52,544 nt of DNA, taken from contig CANDMV010000008.1 in NCBI GenBank assembly GCA_947385875.1, forward strand, positions 1 through 52,544. The letters are read 5' to 3'. Shown here piece after piece: positions 23,953 to 33,159 of this stretch. The DNA comes from an uncultured Eubacterium sp. GTDB taxonomy: Bacteria; Bacillota; Clostridia; Lachnospirales; Lachnospiraceae. Positions within the stretch are counted from its first letter, which is position 1. Each line of letters begins with the position of its first letter. The position numbers were made by a program, and so were the translations under genes. The notes under the pieces are model-generated. The model was not told where the DNA came from. It saw only the letters and a list, made by a program, of their open reading frames with translations, and did not search any database.

Positions 23953-24033
23953 AAATCAGACTGCAGAAGCCTGCGGAGCATTCAGCATAAGAGGAAATCA
24001 GTCTGTTAAAGATTACAAAGCACTCAGCATAAG
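23881..24033 (+). repeat. degenerate four-unit tandem repeat at a gene junction
   Basis: Units begin at 23881, 23923, 23956 and 23998, each opening with TCAG-CTG and closing with (A)TCAGCATA followed by a short purine-rich segment. Unit length varies from 33 to 42 bp because internal bases are lost. The first two units encode the end of the two-domain glycosyltransferase (SGCRSF, SGCRNNQHK); the last two fill the spacer before the 1004-residue protein gene. Confidence 0.7.
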
Positions 24034-24060
24034 GATTATGAATTAAGGAAGAATTTTGCG

Positions 24061-27000
24061 ATGATAAAGACTAGGATAAAGGAATGGATTGTAAAGCTGC
24101 CGCTTATGCGGGGATTTATGATGAAGTGGGTGAAGGCGCGACAGGATATAGAGGCGCTTCAGATGCAGAGTCTATTGCAGGAAAAGAAAATAAACAGTAT
24201 GCCAGAGCTGATTCATCAGGGAGAGCTGTGCTGCGACCTGCAGAATGTCCGTATGATGCAGTTTGAAAGAAATATGGCATATGATAGGATGCTCGCGAAT
24301 AAATCAGGCATGACAAAACAGGAATTATCTTTGGCCATAGATGTACAGTATCTGTCGAAGACCCGGCCGTTTGTATCAATCATTATACTGAACCGCAATG
24401 GGAGAAAGCATCTGGAGGTGCTGATGACATCTTTTCATAGGCATAGATTTTATGACAACTTTGAGATCATAGCTGTAGATAATGCTTCGACCGATGATTC
24501 TGTCTCGTATCTGGAATCATGGAGCAGTGAATACAAAATACATATCATCCGCAATTCGGAAAACATGTCTTTTTCCGCAGCAAACAACCTGGGGGCAAAA
24601 AGCGCTGCAGGAGAGTTTCTTGTGTTTTTAAATAATGACACAGAGGTAACAGACGGCTGGCTGGATGAGCTGCTGATTGCTGCGCATCGTGCCTGTGAGC
24701 CGGGAGCGATCGGGGCAAAATTAATCTATCCGCGGATACCGGAAGATTCTGTGAATTCCGGAAAATCGTACTGCATTCAGCATATGGGAATTGCGTTTCG
24801 GGATATTATGCTGGAAAATGGGCATTTTATTCAGCCTTACAATAAGGGAAATGGACAGGAGGACCTTGTGTGGGAGGCGGGAATAGAGGAATGTGCAGCG
24901 GTGACAGCGGCAGTGCTTTTTGTGTCAAAGGATGCGTTTGATAAAGTCGGGGGATTTGATGAGAATTATGATTATGGATATGAGGATGTGGATTTTTGCT
25001 TAAAATTAGTGAAATCGGGTTTTAGAAATTACTGCTGTAAGAGCTGCCTGGTATTTCACTATGAATTTGGCACCCAGAGAGAAGATGATGTGAAAAAAAT
25101 AAGGAACAGAAGGCTGAATAATAGAGATGTGTTGAAAGGAAAATGGCAGAGCTGGCTGTCAAGAAGAATTCTGGATGAAAAATTAGATCATAAGCATTCT
25201 ATTTTTACTGAAAAAAAATTAATCATTGCACTAGTTGTAACAGAAGCAGACCCGTCTACAGCGGCCGGTGATTACTTTACTGCTATGGAATTTGCAGGTT
25301 CACTGGAAAAAGCGGGATATGAGATAAAATATTTAAGCCGCAGGGGAAAAATGGACTGGTACGATGTCGGCGTGGAGACGGATGTATTAATTTCACTGCT
25401 TGACGCTTATGACGTGGGAAAAATATATCATTACAAGAATGACCTGGTTAAGATTGCATGGGCAAGGAATTGGTTTGAACGATGGTGCGAAAGAGAATAT
25501 TTTGATTTATTTGATATTGTGCTTGCCTCTAGCATGTCTGCATGTAGATATGTGAATGAGCACAGCTGCCATACAGCTATTTTATTCCCTATAGCAGCTA
25601 GTGAAAGATTTTTTGACAGCGACAGAGAATTTTTGTCAAAGGAAGAGAGCGGAAAGTATCGTTCTGATTATGCGTTTACTGGGAATTACTGGGGTGTAAA
25701 GAGAGACCTGATGGAATGCCTGAATCCAAAGGAACTGCCATATACCTTTAAGATCTATGGGAATTGCTGGGACCAGGTAGAGCAGTTTAAAGATTATACC
25801 TGCGGACATGTGCCATATACAGATATGAAAAAAATATACATGAATACAAAGATCATAATAGATGATGCAGTGCAAGGGGCTACGAAAACATTTGGCTCCG
25901 TAAACTGCAGGGTTTATGATGCTCTGGCAGCCGGGACTCTGGTTATTACCAGCGGTACAAAGGGAGCAGAAGAAACATTTGGCGGTATACTGCCTTCGTT
26001 TAAGGATAAAGAAGAATTGATGCAGCGTCTGCGTTATTATCTTGAAAATGAAAAAGAGCGAGGAGATCTTGTACAGAAGCTTCAAAAAATCGTATTGGAA
26101 AACCATACCTATGATATTCGTGCCAAAAAGCTAGTGCAGATACTGAAAGATTTTAATCTAGACCATGTGGACTCAGATACGATTGACATCTGCGGAGCAA
26201 TGCCGGAAGGTGAGTCATTACTAAACTGGGGTGACTATCATTTTGCGCAGGCGATGAAGAAAGAATTCTGCAAAATAGGATTTCATGCGAATGTGGTGCC
26301 GATAAACCACTGGTATGATAAAAGCAGAGCAAAATATATTATAGCGCTGCGTGGGACAAAGCCTTATTATCCATCTATGAATGATCGCAGAAAATATATT
26401 ATGTGGAATATTTCCCATCCTCAGGATGTTGCAACCACAGAATACAATTTGTTTGACTTTGTTTTTTTTGCTTCCCAAAAGATGCTGGATGAAATCGGGC
26501 CGCAGATTCAGGCAGATTCGAGCCTGCTGCTGCAGTGTGCAGATCCAGAAACAATGTCTTATACGAATCAGTCAGGAGGGAAAAGGTACGAGCTTTTGTT
26601 TGTAGGAAATTCGAGGGGGATTTACCGACCGATACTAAGAGATCTGCTGCCTACAAAATATAAGCTGTCTGTATATGGGCAGGGATGGGGAAATATGCCG
26701 GTTAAGAATTATGTAGTCAGTGATTATTTAGAAAATGATAAGTTGGGACAGGCATATCATAATGCAGAAATTGTATTAAACGATCATTGGGATGATATGA
26801 GGAAGTATGGGATTATTTCTAACAGGATCTTTGATGCGTTGGCTGCCGGAGCATTTGTAATCAGCGATTATGTATCAGAGATCGAGCAGATCTTTCATGG
26901 AAATGTGGTCTGTTATTGTGATAGAGAGGATTTGAAGTCTAAAATCAGATACTATCTGAAGAATAAAAAGGAAAGGGAGCATCTGGCGCAGCAGGGGCAG

Positions 27001-27075
27001 GAAATTGTGTTGACGAGTCATACATTTTCTATACGGATACATGAGATGTGCAGTATTTTAAAACATATCGAATGA
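24061..27075 (+). CDS. three-module glycosyltransferase (GT2 plus two GT4/CgeB-like modules)
   Basis: The protein has 1004 residues. Residues about 100-360 are a family 2 domain of the rhamnosyltransferase-like type: VSIIILNRNGRKHLEVLMTS, VDNASTDDS and LNNDTEVTDGWLDE. Residues about 390-690 form a GT-B module ending in VYDALAAGTLVITSGTKGAEE. Residues about 710-1000 form a second GT-B module of the CgeB (Glyco_trans_1_2) kind with IFDALAAGAFVISDY and a closing helix HTFSIRIHEMCSIL. Such chains occur in loci for repeat-unit polysaccharides, where one protein makes several linkages. ATG at 24061 follows AAGGAAGAATTTTGCG. Confidence 0.9.
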   Translation: MIKTRIKEWIVKLPLMRGFMMKWVKARQDIEALQMQSLLQEKKINSMPELIHQGELCCDLQNVRMMQFERNMAYDRMLANKSGMTKQELSLAIDVQYLSKTRPFVSIIILNRNGRKHLEVLMTSFHRHRFYDNFEIIAVDNASTDDSVSYLESWSSEYKIHIIRNSENMSFSAANNLGAKSAAGEFLVFLNNDTEVTDGWLDELLIAAHRACEPGAIGAKLIYPRIPEDSVNSGKSYCIQHMGIAFRDIMLENGHFIQPYNKGNGQEDLVWEAGIEECAAVTAAVLFVSKDAFDKVGGFDENYDYGYEDVDFCLKLVKSGFRNYCCKSCLVFHYEFGTQREDDVKKIRNRRLNNRDVLKGKWQSWLSRRILDEKLDHKHSIFTEKKLIIALVVTEADPSTAAGDYFTAMEFAGSLEKAGYEIKYLSRRGKMDWYDVGVETDVLISLLDAYDVGKIYHYKNDLVKIAWARNWFERWCEREYFDLFDIVLASSMSACRYVNEHSCHTAILFPIAASERFFDSDREFLSKEESGKYRSDYAFTGNYWGVKRDLMECLNPKELPYTFKIYGNCWDQVEQFKDYTCGHVPYTDMKKIYMNTKIIIDDAVQGATKTFGSVNCRVYDALAAGTLVITSGTKGAEETFGGILPSFKDKEELMQRLRYYLENEKERGDLVQKLQKIVLENHTYDIRAKKLVQILKDFNLDHVDSDTIDICGAMPEGESLLNWGDYHFAQAMKKEFCKIGFHANVVPINHWYDKSRAKYIIALRGTKPYYPSMNDRRKYIMWNISHPQDVATTEYNLFDFVFFASQKMLDEIGPQIQADSSLLLQCADPETMSYTNQSGGKRYELLFVGNSRGIYRPILRDLLPTKYKLSVYGQGWGNMPVKNYVVSDYLENDKLGQAYHNAEIVLNDHWDDMRKYGIISNRIFDALAAGAFVISDYVSEIEQIFHGNVVCYCDREDLKSKIRYYLKNKKEREHLAQQGQEIVLTSHTFSIRIHEMCSILKHIE

Positions 27076-27114
27076 GAAAAGAGAGACAGCGGTAATAACA
27101 GGGAGGAATGAAAG

Positions 27115-28425
27115 ATGCTGTATGAAAAGATCGCAGGACGTGAAGAAAAGCTGGCGGTGATAGGTATGGGTTACGTAGGTATGCCGATTGCCATAGAATT
27201 TGCCAACCACGGAGTAGATGTCATTGGATTTGATATTAACCAGTCTAAAATTGAGCAATACAAAGCAGGAATAGATCCTACAGGTGAAATTGGAAATGAT
27301 ATATTGAGGAATTCTGATGTTTCTTTTACAAGCAGGGAAAAAATGCTTGCAAAAGCGAAATTTTATATTGTTGCAGTCCCTACACCTATTAATCAGGACA
27401 AGACACCGGATCTTTCACCAGTTATAGAAGCAAGTAGGATTCTTGGAAAAAATCTTTCAAAAGGTTCCATTGTCGTATATGAATCCACAGTATATCCGGG
27501 AGTTACAGAGAGTATTTGCATGAAAGTATTAGAGGAAGAATCTGGGCTGAAATGCGGAAAAGATTTTTATATTGGTTATTCACCGGAAAGGATAAATCCG
27601 GGTGACAAAATACATAAGCTGAAAAATATAAAAAAGATAGTTTCAGGCATGGACAAGACTGTGTTGGAGGAAATTGCCAGAGTATATGGGATTGTGATCG
27701 AAGCGGGTGTATTTAAAGTCTCCAGTATTAAAGTTGCAGAGGCGGCAAAAGTCGTAGAAAACAGTCAAAGAGATGTTAACATCGCATTTATGAATGAATT
27801 AGCTATGGTATTTGACAAGATGGGAATAGATACAAATGAAGTTGTAGATGCAATGAATACCAAATGGAATGCCTTGGGTTTTCGTCCGGGACTGGTCGGA
27901 GGACACTGCATCGGCGTAGACCCATATTATTTGGTATATGAGGCAGAATGCTTAGGGTATTCCAGCCAGATTATTGCTGCAGGGCGCAAAGTGAATGATG
28001 GTATGGCACGATTTGTTGCAGATGCCATCATTAAGCAGCTGGTTTTGACAGGAAAAAGCGTAAAAAATGCGAGAGTAGTAATTTTGGGAATTACGTTTAA
28101 AGAAAACTGCCCGGATATCCGCAATTCCAAAGTGGCTGATATGATAAACTGCCTGAAGCAGTATGGGATTGAACCGGATGTCGTCGATCCGCTTGCAGAT
28201 TATGAAGAAACAAAAAAAGTATATGGATTGAATATTCGAAAGCCTGAAAGCATAAATGATGCTGACTGTCTGGTTTTTGCAGTATCCCATGAACAGTATA
28301 AAAATCTTACAACAGATGAAATAGAAAAAATGACTGGTCATGGAGAGAAAGTCATTATAGATATAAAAGGAATTGTCAATAAAAAAGAAGTACTGGACAG
28401 AGGCTATCGTTACTGGAGCTTGTAG
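27115..28425 (+). CDS. UDP-N-acetylhexosamine 6-dehydrogenase (WecC/WbpA/TviB family)
   Basis: This is an NAD-dependent four-electron oxidation of a UDP-HexNAc to its uronic acid. The 436 residues contain the Rossmann motif VIGMGYVGMPIAIEFANHG (15-33), VPTPI (about 91-95), YESTVYPGVTE (about 121-131), YSPERINPGDK and, with the catalytic cysteine, GLVGGHCIGVDPYYL (about 258-272). The C-terminal domain has ITFKENCPDIRNSKV. The TEN-P-R pattern and PERINPGD are typical of the GlcNAc/GalNAc uronate enzymes rather than UDP-glucose dehydrogenase. It implies an acidic sugar in the polymer. An AGGGAGGAATGAAAG site precedes the start. Confidence 0.93.
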   Translation: MLYEKIAGREEKLAVIGMGYVGMPIAIEFANHGVDVIGFDINQSKIEQYKAGIDPTGEIGNDILRNSDVSFTSREKMLAKAKFYIVAVPTPINQDKTPDLSPVIEASRILGKNLSKGSIVVYESTVYPGVTESICMKVLEEESGLKCGKDFYIGYSPERINPGDKIHKLKNIKKIVSGMDKTVLEEIARVYGIVIEAGVFKVSSIKVAEAAKVVENSQRDVNIAFMNELAMVFDKMGIDTNEVVDAMNTKWNALGFRPGLVGGHCIGVDPYYLVYEAECLGYSSQIIAAGRKVNDGMARFVADAIIKQLVLTGKSVKNARVVILGITFKENCPDIRNSKVADMINCLKQYGIEPDVVDPLADYEETKKVYGLNIRKPESINDADCLVFAVSHEQYKNLTTDEIEKMTGHGEKVIIDIKGIVNKKEVLDRGYRYWSL

Positions 28426-28466
28426 CTTAGTATACGTGTGTAAATCATTTAATGAGGTTGGATGTA

Positions 28467-31400
28467 ATGATTTTTGGGAAAAAGAAAATGCGGTTTTTTT
28501 CCGTCAAAAATGTGGTGGGTTTTACTGCATCAGCAGTGATTTTGTGGGCGTTTACATCGTTTTTTGTGTTCAGTGATTTGGTAATTCCTGTGAACAGGGT
28601 CAGAGAATTCTCACATGTGCAGCTGGCGAATAGCATGAAGGAATGCCGCTTTGATGGGGAAGAGTATCTTGTTTCTGATTCAGAAGACTCATGGATTGTC
28701 CTTCAGGTGCCAGATACAGGATATAGAATCCTCGAAATTGAAGTAGAAGATCTGGTAGAAGATGTAGGATTATCGCAGATTTTTTATGCGGATGAAGGCA
28801 GCTTTACAAGTGAACGTAAAATTTCATTTGTATTAAATAAAGGAACAAATATCGTCCGTCTTCCTAAAGAGGATATTTTACGGCTGAGGCTCGACCTTAC
28901 TGATCGGACAGGAGTCAAGATTAAAATTGCGGATGTCAGGCTGTTATGCTTTGAACAAAAAGAAGCAGTCAGATTCTATGTGTTATATACAGTCCTGCTT
29001 GGTTTTCTGGCTATCATCATGTCGATCTGCCGGATAAAAAAGACAACTGTGAAAGAACTATATCAAGGAATTATCTTATCTGAGAAAAATAGCCTCTGGT
29101 TTGTGGCAGTGCTTGTAACAGCTGTATTTTTTGCGGCATATGGAAAGTTTCTGTTGGAAGATACACTTTATTTATATCGTGATATCGGTGCGGATACAAT
29201 GAACCTGCATATACCGGGATTTTATGCATTTGCCGGTTATATTCGAAACGGCCAGCCGGATTTATGGAATTATGCGAATATCTGCGGCAGTTCGAATCTG
29301 TCATTTTTTCTAAATTGTGCAAATCCATTTTTGTTTGCAGTCACATGCATGGGAGCTGTTTTTGGAGAACAGACGATGGTGTATGGATTGTTAGCGGCTC
29401 AGTACGTTCAGATTCTTTTAGGGACGCTGTTTTGTTTTAAGCTGCTTGTACTTTATGGCGTATCTAACAGGGCAAAAATAGCCGCATCGCTGATATTTGC
29501 ATTTAATGGATTCCAGATTCTATGGGGACAGCATTATGGATTTGCTATTTACGGATTGATTAATATAGCAGTGATTTACTGCATTGAAAATTATCTACAG
29601 CGGAAAACATTTGGTAAATATCTATGCATCATATTCCTGACCGCCCTCAGCGGCATGATATCTGTGTATATGTCGTATATGGTTCTGTTTATGGCGGGAT
29701 TTTATGCCCTGCATAGGATATTAAAAAATGAAAAGAAAAAAATGGCTGCGCTAGCAGAGCTTTTCGTGGCAGTTATTCTGGGGCTTGGAATTTCATCGGT
29801 TCTTTTCGTGCCGGATGCGGTAGATTTATTAGGTAATTCCACGCGGTTAAGCAGCAATATGGGAATTATGGAGAAAATAGTGTCTAACCTGACAGACCCT
29901 TATTCTGCTGATCAGGTCAAAGATATCAGCACCAGGCTGTTGTCAAATAATCTGCTGGGAGTTTCCAATAGAATAAAATCATATACGAATTACTATGAGG
30001 TACCCCAGCTGTTTTTTTCCTGCTTTTCCATCAGCCTTTTTGTGCAGTATTTCTTTCTGTTATTCAGAAAGCAGATGGATAAAAAGCATAAGGTTTTATC
30101 TTATATCGCGTATGGAATGGTTTTAATTTTGATCTATAACAAAGCGGGATCGTTGATTTTCAATGGATTTGTTTATGCGTTTGGAAGATATACATTTTTG
30201 ATTATGCCGATTTTTGCAATCGTATCTGCAATCACAATCGATGATATTCTGCTGCGTGGTCTTCGCAGTTATATAGGTCTGGCTGTTTCTACAGTGGTAA
30301 ATATATACCTGCTGCACAGAGCATATATTCAAATGCCGGATGAAAATCGATTCTGTATACAGGTAATCATTGGCATACAGATCGCTGCGGCCTTGTTCTT
30401 CGGTTTCTTTGTGATCACAAAGAAGAGCACGGATTTGCAGAAAAATATCTATTTTATTGCCTTGCTGGCATTGATTGCAGTGGACGTATCTTTTGATTCT
30501 TATATTACGGTATATGAGAGAGGGATTATGGGACGAGGCAGCTATGCGCAGTCTCAGGAGAAAATAGATACGGTAAGGAAGATCGTAAATAGTATCAGGG
30601 CGGAAGACGGAAGTTATTTCAGGATAGAAAAGACATTCACAGATTTTTCAATAGGCGACGCATATATGGAAGGATATGACGGGATTACGGGCTACAATAA
30701 TACGATGAATGAAGAGTTTGCGGAATTCAGGGATTACTATATGCCCGGCATGTATTCCTATGAAAGACCTTATAGACCGAAGTATCAGCCGATAAAATAT
30801 CAGTTTGACAAGATGGGGCTTTTGGGTGTGAAGTACATACTTTCAGATTATGAAATGCCGGATTATCATCAATATCTGATGCTTATAGATGTGCAGGATG
30901 GATGCTATATTTATCAGAATAATTTGTATCAGTCTTTTCAGCAGTTTTTCAGTAATGTTTATGATTTTAAAGATTTTATCCGGCTGCCTTATAAGGATAA
31001 GACAGAGGTACTGAAAAATCATATCGTTATGAAAGAACGATCACATGCGGGCAGGATAGAAAAAGCGGAAGAGGTCACAGATGATGTAATTGCGGGAGAG
31101 AGTGGAAAAGAAAAGGTCTTTCAAAAAATATGTCTGGATGACGGGGAATATCTAGCGGCTTCCTTTTGCGTATCTTCTGATAATGATGCCGCTGATCTTT
31201 CTATGGAAGTATATACAGCCACTGGCAATGTCTATGAATATATGATACAGACCTTAAAGCAGAAGGAATATTATTTTCTGCTTCCGGAAAATATCGACAG
31301 AATCGTATTCAGCTGTAAAGGGCCTTACAGCTATGATATATCTGATTTTAAAGTATTTAAAGACAGTATTTCAGATGAGACAATAGCAGAAGGGATGCTG

Positions 31401-31697
31401 GTAAAATCAGGCAGCCGGATGAATGGAAACACGACGGCGGCAGAGGATGGTTATTTATTTCTCCCGATTGTCTATCAGGATGGATGGACCTTGGAAGTAG
31501 ATGGAAAGCCGGCAGAGCTGCTGCGCGCGGATTCCGGTTTTATGGCATTCTATTTGACGAAGGGAGAGCATGATTATTGTATCCGCTATGAGATACCGGG
31601 TATGAAGGTGGGGGCATGTATCACCATCTTATCGCTTTTCGTTACTGCGGCTATGGCAGGCTATAAAATAAGTATGAAACGGAGAAGTGCCAGGTGA
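28467..31697 (+). CDS. YfhO family membrane protein
   Basis: The protein has 1076 residues from the ATG at 28467 (an in-frame ATG lies at 28452). After a first membrane helix (about 15-38) comes an extracytoplasmic region, then a polytopic core (about 165-660) with DTLYLYRDIGADTMNLHIPG and the long loop PDLWNYANICGSSNLSF, as in YfhO proteins. These have a GT-C-like topology and in Bacillus/Listeria add sugars to lipoteichoic acid outside the membrane. The C-terminal ~400 residues form an extracytoplasmic domain ending in GWTLEVDGKPAELL and a last helix. It probably glycosylates the exported polymer or an anchor. Confidence 0.88.
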   Translation: MIFGKKKMRFFSVKNVVGFTASAVILWAFTSFFVFSDLVIPVNRVREFSHVQLANSMKECRFDGEEYLVSDSEDSWIVLQVPDTGYRILEIEVEDLVEDVGLSQIFYADEGSFTSERKISFVLNKGTNIVRLPKEDILRLRLDLTDRTGVKIKIADVRLLCFEQKEAVRFYVLYTVLLGFLAIIMSICRIKKTTVKELYQGIILSEKNSLWFVAVLVTAVFFAAYGKFLLEDTLYLYRDIGADTMNLHIPGFYAFAGYIRNGQPDLWNYANICGSSNLSFFLNCANPFLFAVTCMGAVFGEQTMVYGLLAAQYVQILLGTLFCFKLLVLYGVSNRAKIAASLIFAFNGFQILWGQHYGFAIYGLINIAVIYCIENYLQRKTFGKYLCIIFLTALSGMISVYMSYMVLFMAGFYALHRILKNEKKKMAALAELFVAVILGLGISSVLFVPDAVDLLGNSTRLSSNMGIMEKIVSNLTDPYSADQVKDISTRLLSNNLLGVSNRIKSYTNYYEVPQLFFSCFSISLFVQYFFLLFRKQMDKKHKVLSYIAYGMVLILIYNKAGSLIFNGFVYAFGRYTFLIMPIFAIVSAITIDDILLRGLRSYIGLAVSTVVNIYLLHRAYIQMPDENRFCIQVIIGIQIAAALFFGFFVITKKSTDLQKNIYFIALLALIAVDVSFDSYITVYERGIMGRGSYAQSQEKIDTVRKIVNSIRAEDGSYFRIEKTFTDFSIGDAYMEGYDGITGYNNTMNEEFAEFRDYYMPGMYSYERPYRPKYQPIKYQFDKMGLLGVKYILSDYEMPDYHQYLMLIDVQDGCYIYQNNLYQSFQQFFSNVYDFKDFIRLPYKDKTEVLKNHIVMKERSHAGRIEKAEEVTDDVIAGESGKEKVFQKICLDDGEYLAASFCVSSDNDAADLSMEVYTATGNVYEYMIQTLKQKEYYFLLPENIDRIVFSCKGPYSYDISDFKVFKDSISDETIAEGMLVKSGSRMNGNTTAAEDGYLFLPIVYQDGWTLEVDGKPAELLRADSGFMAFYLTKGEHDYCIRYEIPGMKVGACITILSLFVTAAMAGYKISMKRRSAR

Positions 31698-31710
31698 GAG
31701 TGTCCGGCAC

Positions 31711-32514
31711 ATGAGACGGAGGATGAAAGTAGTAATTTTAGCGGGAGGGTTTGGCACCCGTATTAGTGAGGAAAGCCACCTGCGGCCCAAGCCTATGATT
31801 GAAATCGGCGGAAAGCCGATTCTGTGGCACATTATGAAGGAATATTCCTATTATGGATACAATGAATTCATTATTTGTGCCGGTTATAAACAGAATGTAA
31901 TTAAGGAATGGTTTGCAGATTATTATCTTCACAATAGTGACATTACCTTTGATTTTGCAGGCGGCGGTGAAATGACAGTGCATAATAATATATCTGAGCC
32001 GTGGAAGGTGACAATTATTGACACAGGGCTGTATACAATGACTGGCGGGCGAGTCAAGAGGATTCAGCCGTATGTCGGCAATGAAACGTTTATGCTGACA
32101 TATGGTGACGGTCTGTCGGATGTGAATATTCGTGAATTGGAAGTATTTCATAAAATTCACGAAAAGACCGCAACTCTGACGGCAGTGCAGGTTAGGCAGC
32201 GATTCGGTATGCTTGATATTGACGATAAGGACGATACAGTGTCTGCATTCCGCGAAAAAGCACTGGCAGACGGATTTCGGATCAATGGAGGATATATGGT
32301 GCTTGAGCCGGAGATCTTTCAGTACATTGAGGGAGATCAGACGGTATTTGAAAAGCATCCGTTAGCGCGGCTGTCATCTCTGGGACAGCTTGCGGCCTAT
32401 AGGCATGACGGATTTTGGAAGTGCATGGATACGCAGAGGGAAAAAGAAGAATTAGAGACGATGATAGCAGAAAAGAATGCACCATGGATGGTATGGGAGC
32501 ATGGACAGGAGTAA
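31711..32514 (+). CDS. rfbF: glucose-1-phosphate cytidylyltransferase
   Basis: It makes CDP-glucose from CTP and glucose-1-phosphate, the entry to CDP-3,6-dideoxyhexoses. The 267 residues contain ILAGGFGTRISEESHLRPKP (near 9-28, nucleotide loop), MIEIGGKPILWHIMK, LTYGDGLSDVNI (about 122-133) and the characteristic end FWKCMDTQREKEELE. ATG at 31711 has AGGTGAGAG upstream; ATG at 31723 is an alternative but sits directly on its GGAGG. The following pathway genes are present only as fragments, so this enzyme seems to be an orphan unless genes elsewhere complete the pathway. Confidence 0.92.
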   Translation: MRRRMKVVILAGGFGTRISEESHLRPKPMIEIGGKPILWHIMKEYSYYGYNEFIICAGYKQNVIKEWFADYYLHNSDITFDFAGGGEMTVHNNISEPWKVTIIDTGLYTMTGGRVKRIQPYVGNETFMLTYGDGLSDVNIRELEVFHKIHEKTATLTAVQVRQRFGMLDIDDKDDTVSAFREKALADGFRINGGYMVLEPEIFQYIEGDQTVFEKHPLARLSSLGQLAAYRHDGFWKCMDTQREKEELETMIAEKNAPWMVWEHGQE

Positions 32515-32517
32515 CAG

Positions 32518-32679
32518 ATGCTGGAACAAATGACACAGGAACAGGCAAAAAGAAAGATTTTAGAAATAGTATCTGAATATTGCGATGCCTATCATGGGCA
32601 GCAGGACAGATGGAAAAAAGGAGGCCGCATTCCCTATGCGTCCCGTGTGTATACGCAGTATGCAGAATCAGACTTTTGA
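32518..32679 (+). pseudogene. 5' fragment of rfbH (CDP-4-keto-6-deoxyglucose 3-dehydrase)
   Basis: From the ATG at 32518 the frame reads MLEQMTQEQAKRKILEIVSE and continues to GGRIPYASRVY, the N-terminus of RfbH/DdhC-type PLP enzymes. At about 32650, where NLVDASLDFWLT would be expected, the sequence jumps to the 3' part of another gene and the frame stops at 32677-32679. About 390 residues with the PLP site are missing. It starts 3 bp after rfbF, so it was the next gene of the same operon. Confidence 0.8.
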
Positions 32680-32953
32680 CGGTCATCAGGTGGCAAGCGG
32701 ACCGGACAGCGGGCTGAGTATGCCGGATTTATGCAAGATCGCACAGGCTTATGGCATACGTTCCATGAGAATCAGCAGCAATCGTGAGCTAGAGATGAAA
32801 CTGCCAAAGATACTAGCAGACGATGAGATGATGTTTTGCGAATTAAAAATTGCGGAGGATGATACGGTATCCCCGCGTACAAAGACCTTCCGAAGAGATG
32901 ACGGGAAGATGGAATCGTCAAAGCTGGAGGATATGTGGCCGCGTATAGATTAG
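32651..32953 (+). pseudogene. 3' fragment of a TPP-dependent acetolactate-synthase-like enzyme (YerE-like)
   Basis: From the junction at about 32650 the frame is open for 100 codons to TAG at 32951: IRSMQNQTFDGHQV, SGPDSGLSMPDLCKIAQAYG, LCEL-type strand (MFCELKIAED), and the ending KLEDMWPRID. This is the C-terminus of thiamine-diphosphate enzymes related to acetolactate synthase that occur in dideoxysugar loci, such as YerE, which adds a two-carbon branch in yersiniose synthesis. The catalytic two-thirds is absent. Confidence 0.75.
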
Positions 32954-33159
32954 CAGAGCCGATCGAGGAGATTTATTTTGATAGCAGACTGATTCCAAAA
33001 GACCCCGAACGGGAAATTACATTTGTTGACTGCGGGGCATATATAGGAGATACATCCATGAAATTGCTGCAAAAGAAGATTTTCTGCGTAAAAAATCTGT
33101 ATCTGTGTTTGATACAGTATGTTATGCCATTTACGATGAAAGAGAGAAATAAATGCTAA
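32935..33159 (+). pseudogene. fragment of an FkbM-type methyltransferase gene
   Basis: A frame from GTG at 32935 reads EPIEEIYFDSRLIPKD, then ITFVDCGAYIGDTSMKLLQK. This matches the start of the FkbM SAM-binding fold and closely parallels VFVDLGAYTGDTARSFLEE in the intact gene downstream. Beyond about 33065 the similarity fails; a shifted frame (KSVSVFDTVCYAIYDERE) looks more protein-like, suggesting a frameshift. It ends just inside the start of the next gene. It is the third gene fragment in a row in this 630-bp stretch. Confidence 0.65.

Noticed and set aside
23881..24033. CRISPR array
   Set aside because: Units are directly tandem and degenerate without unique spacers of fixed length, and no cas gene is present.
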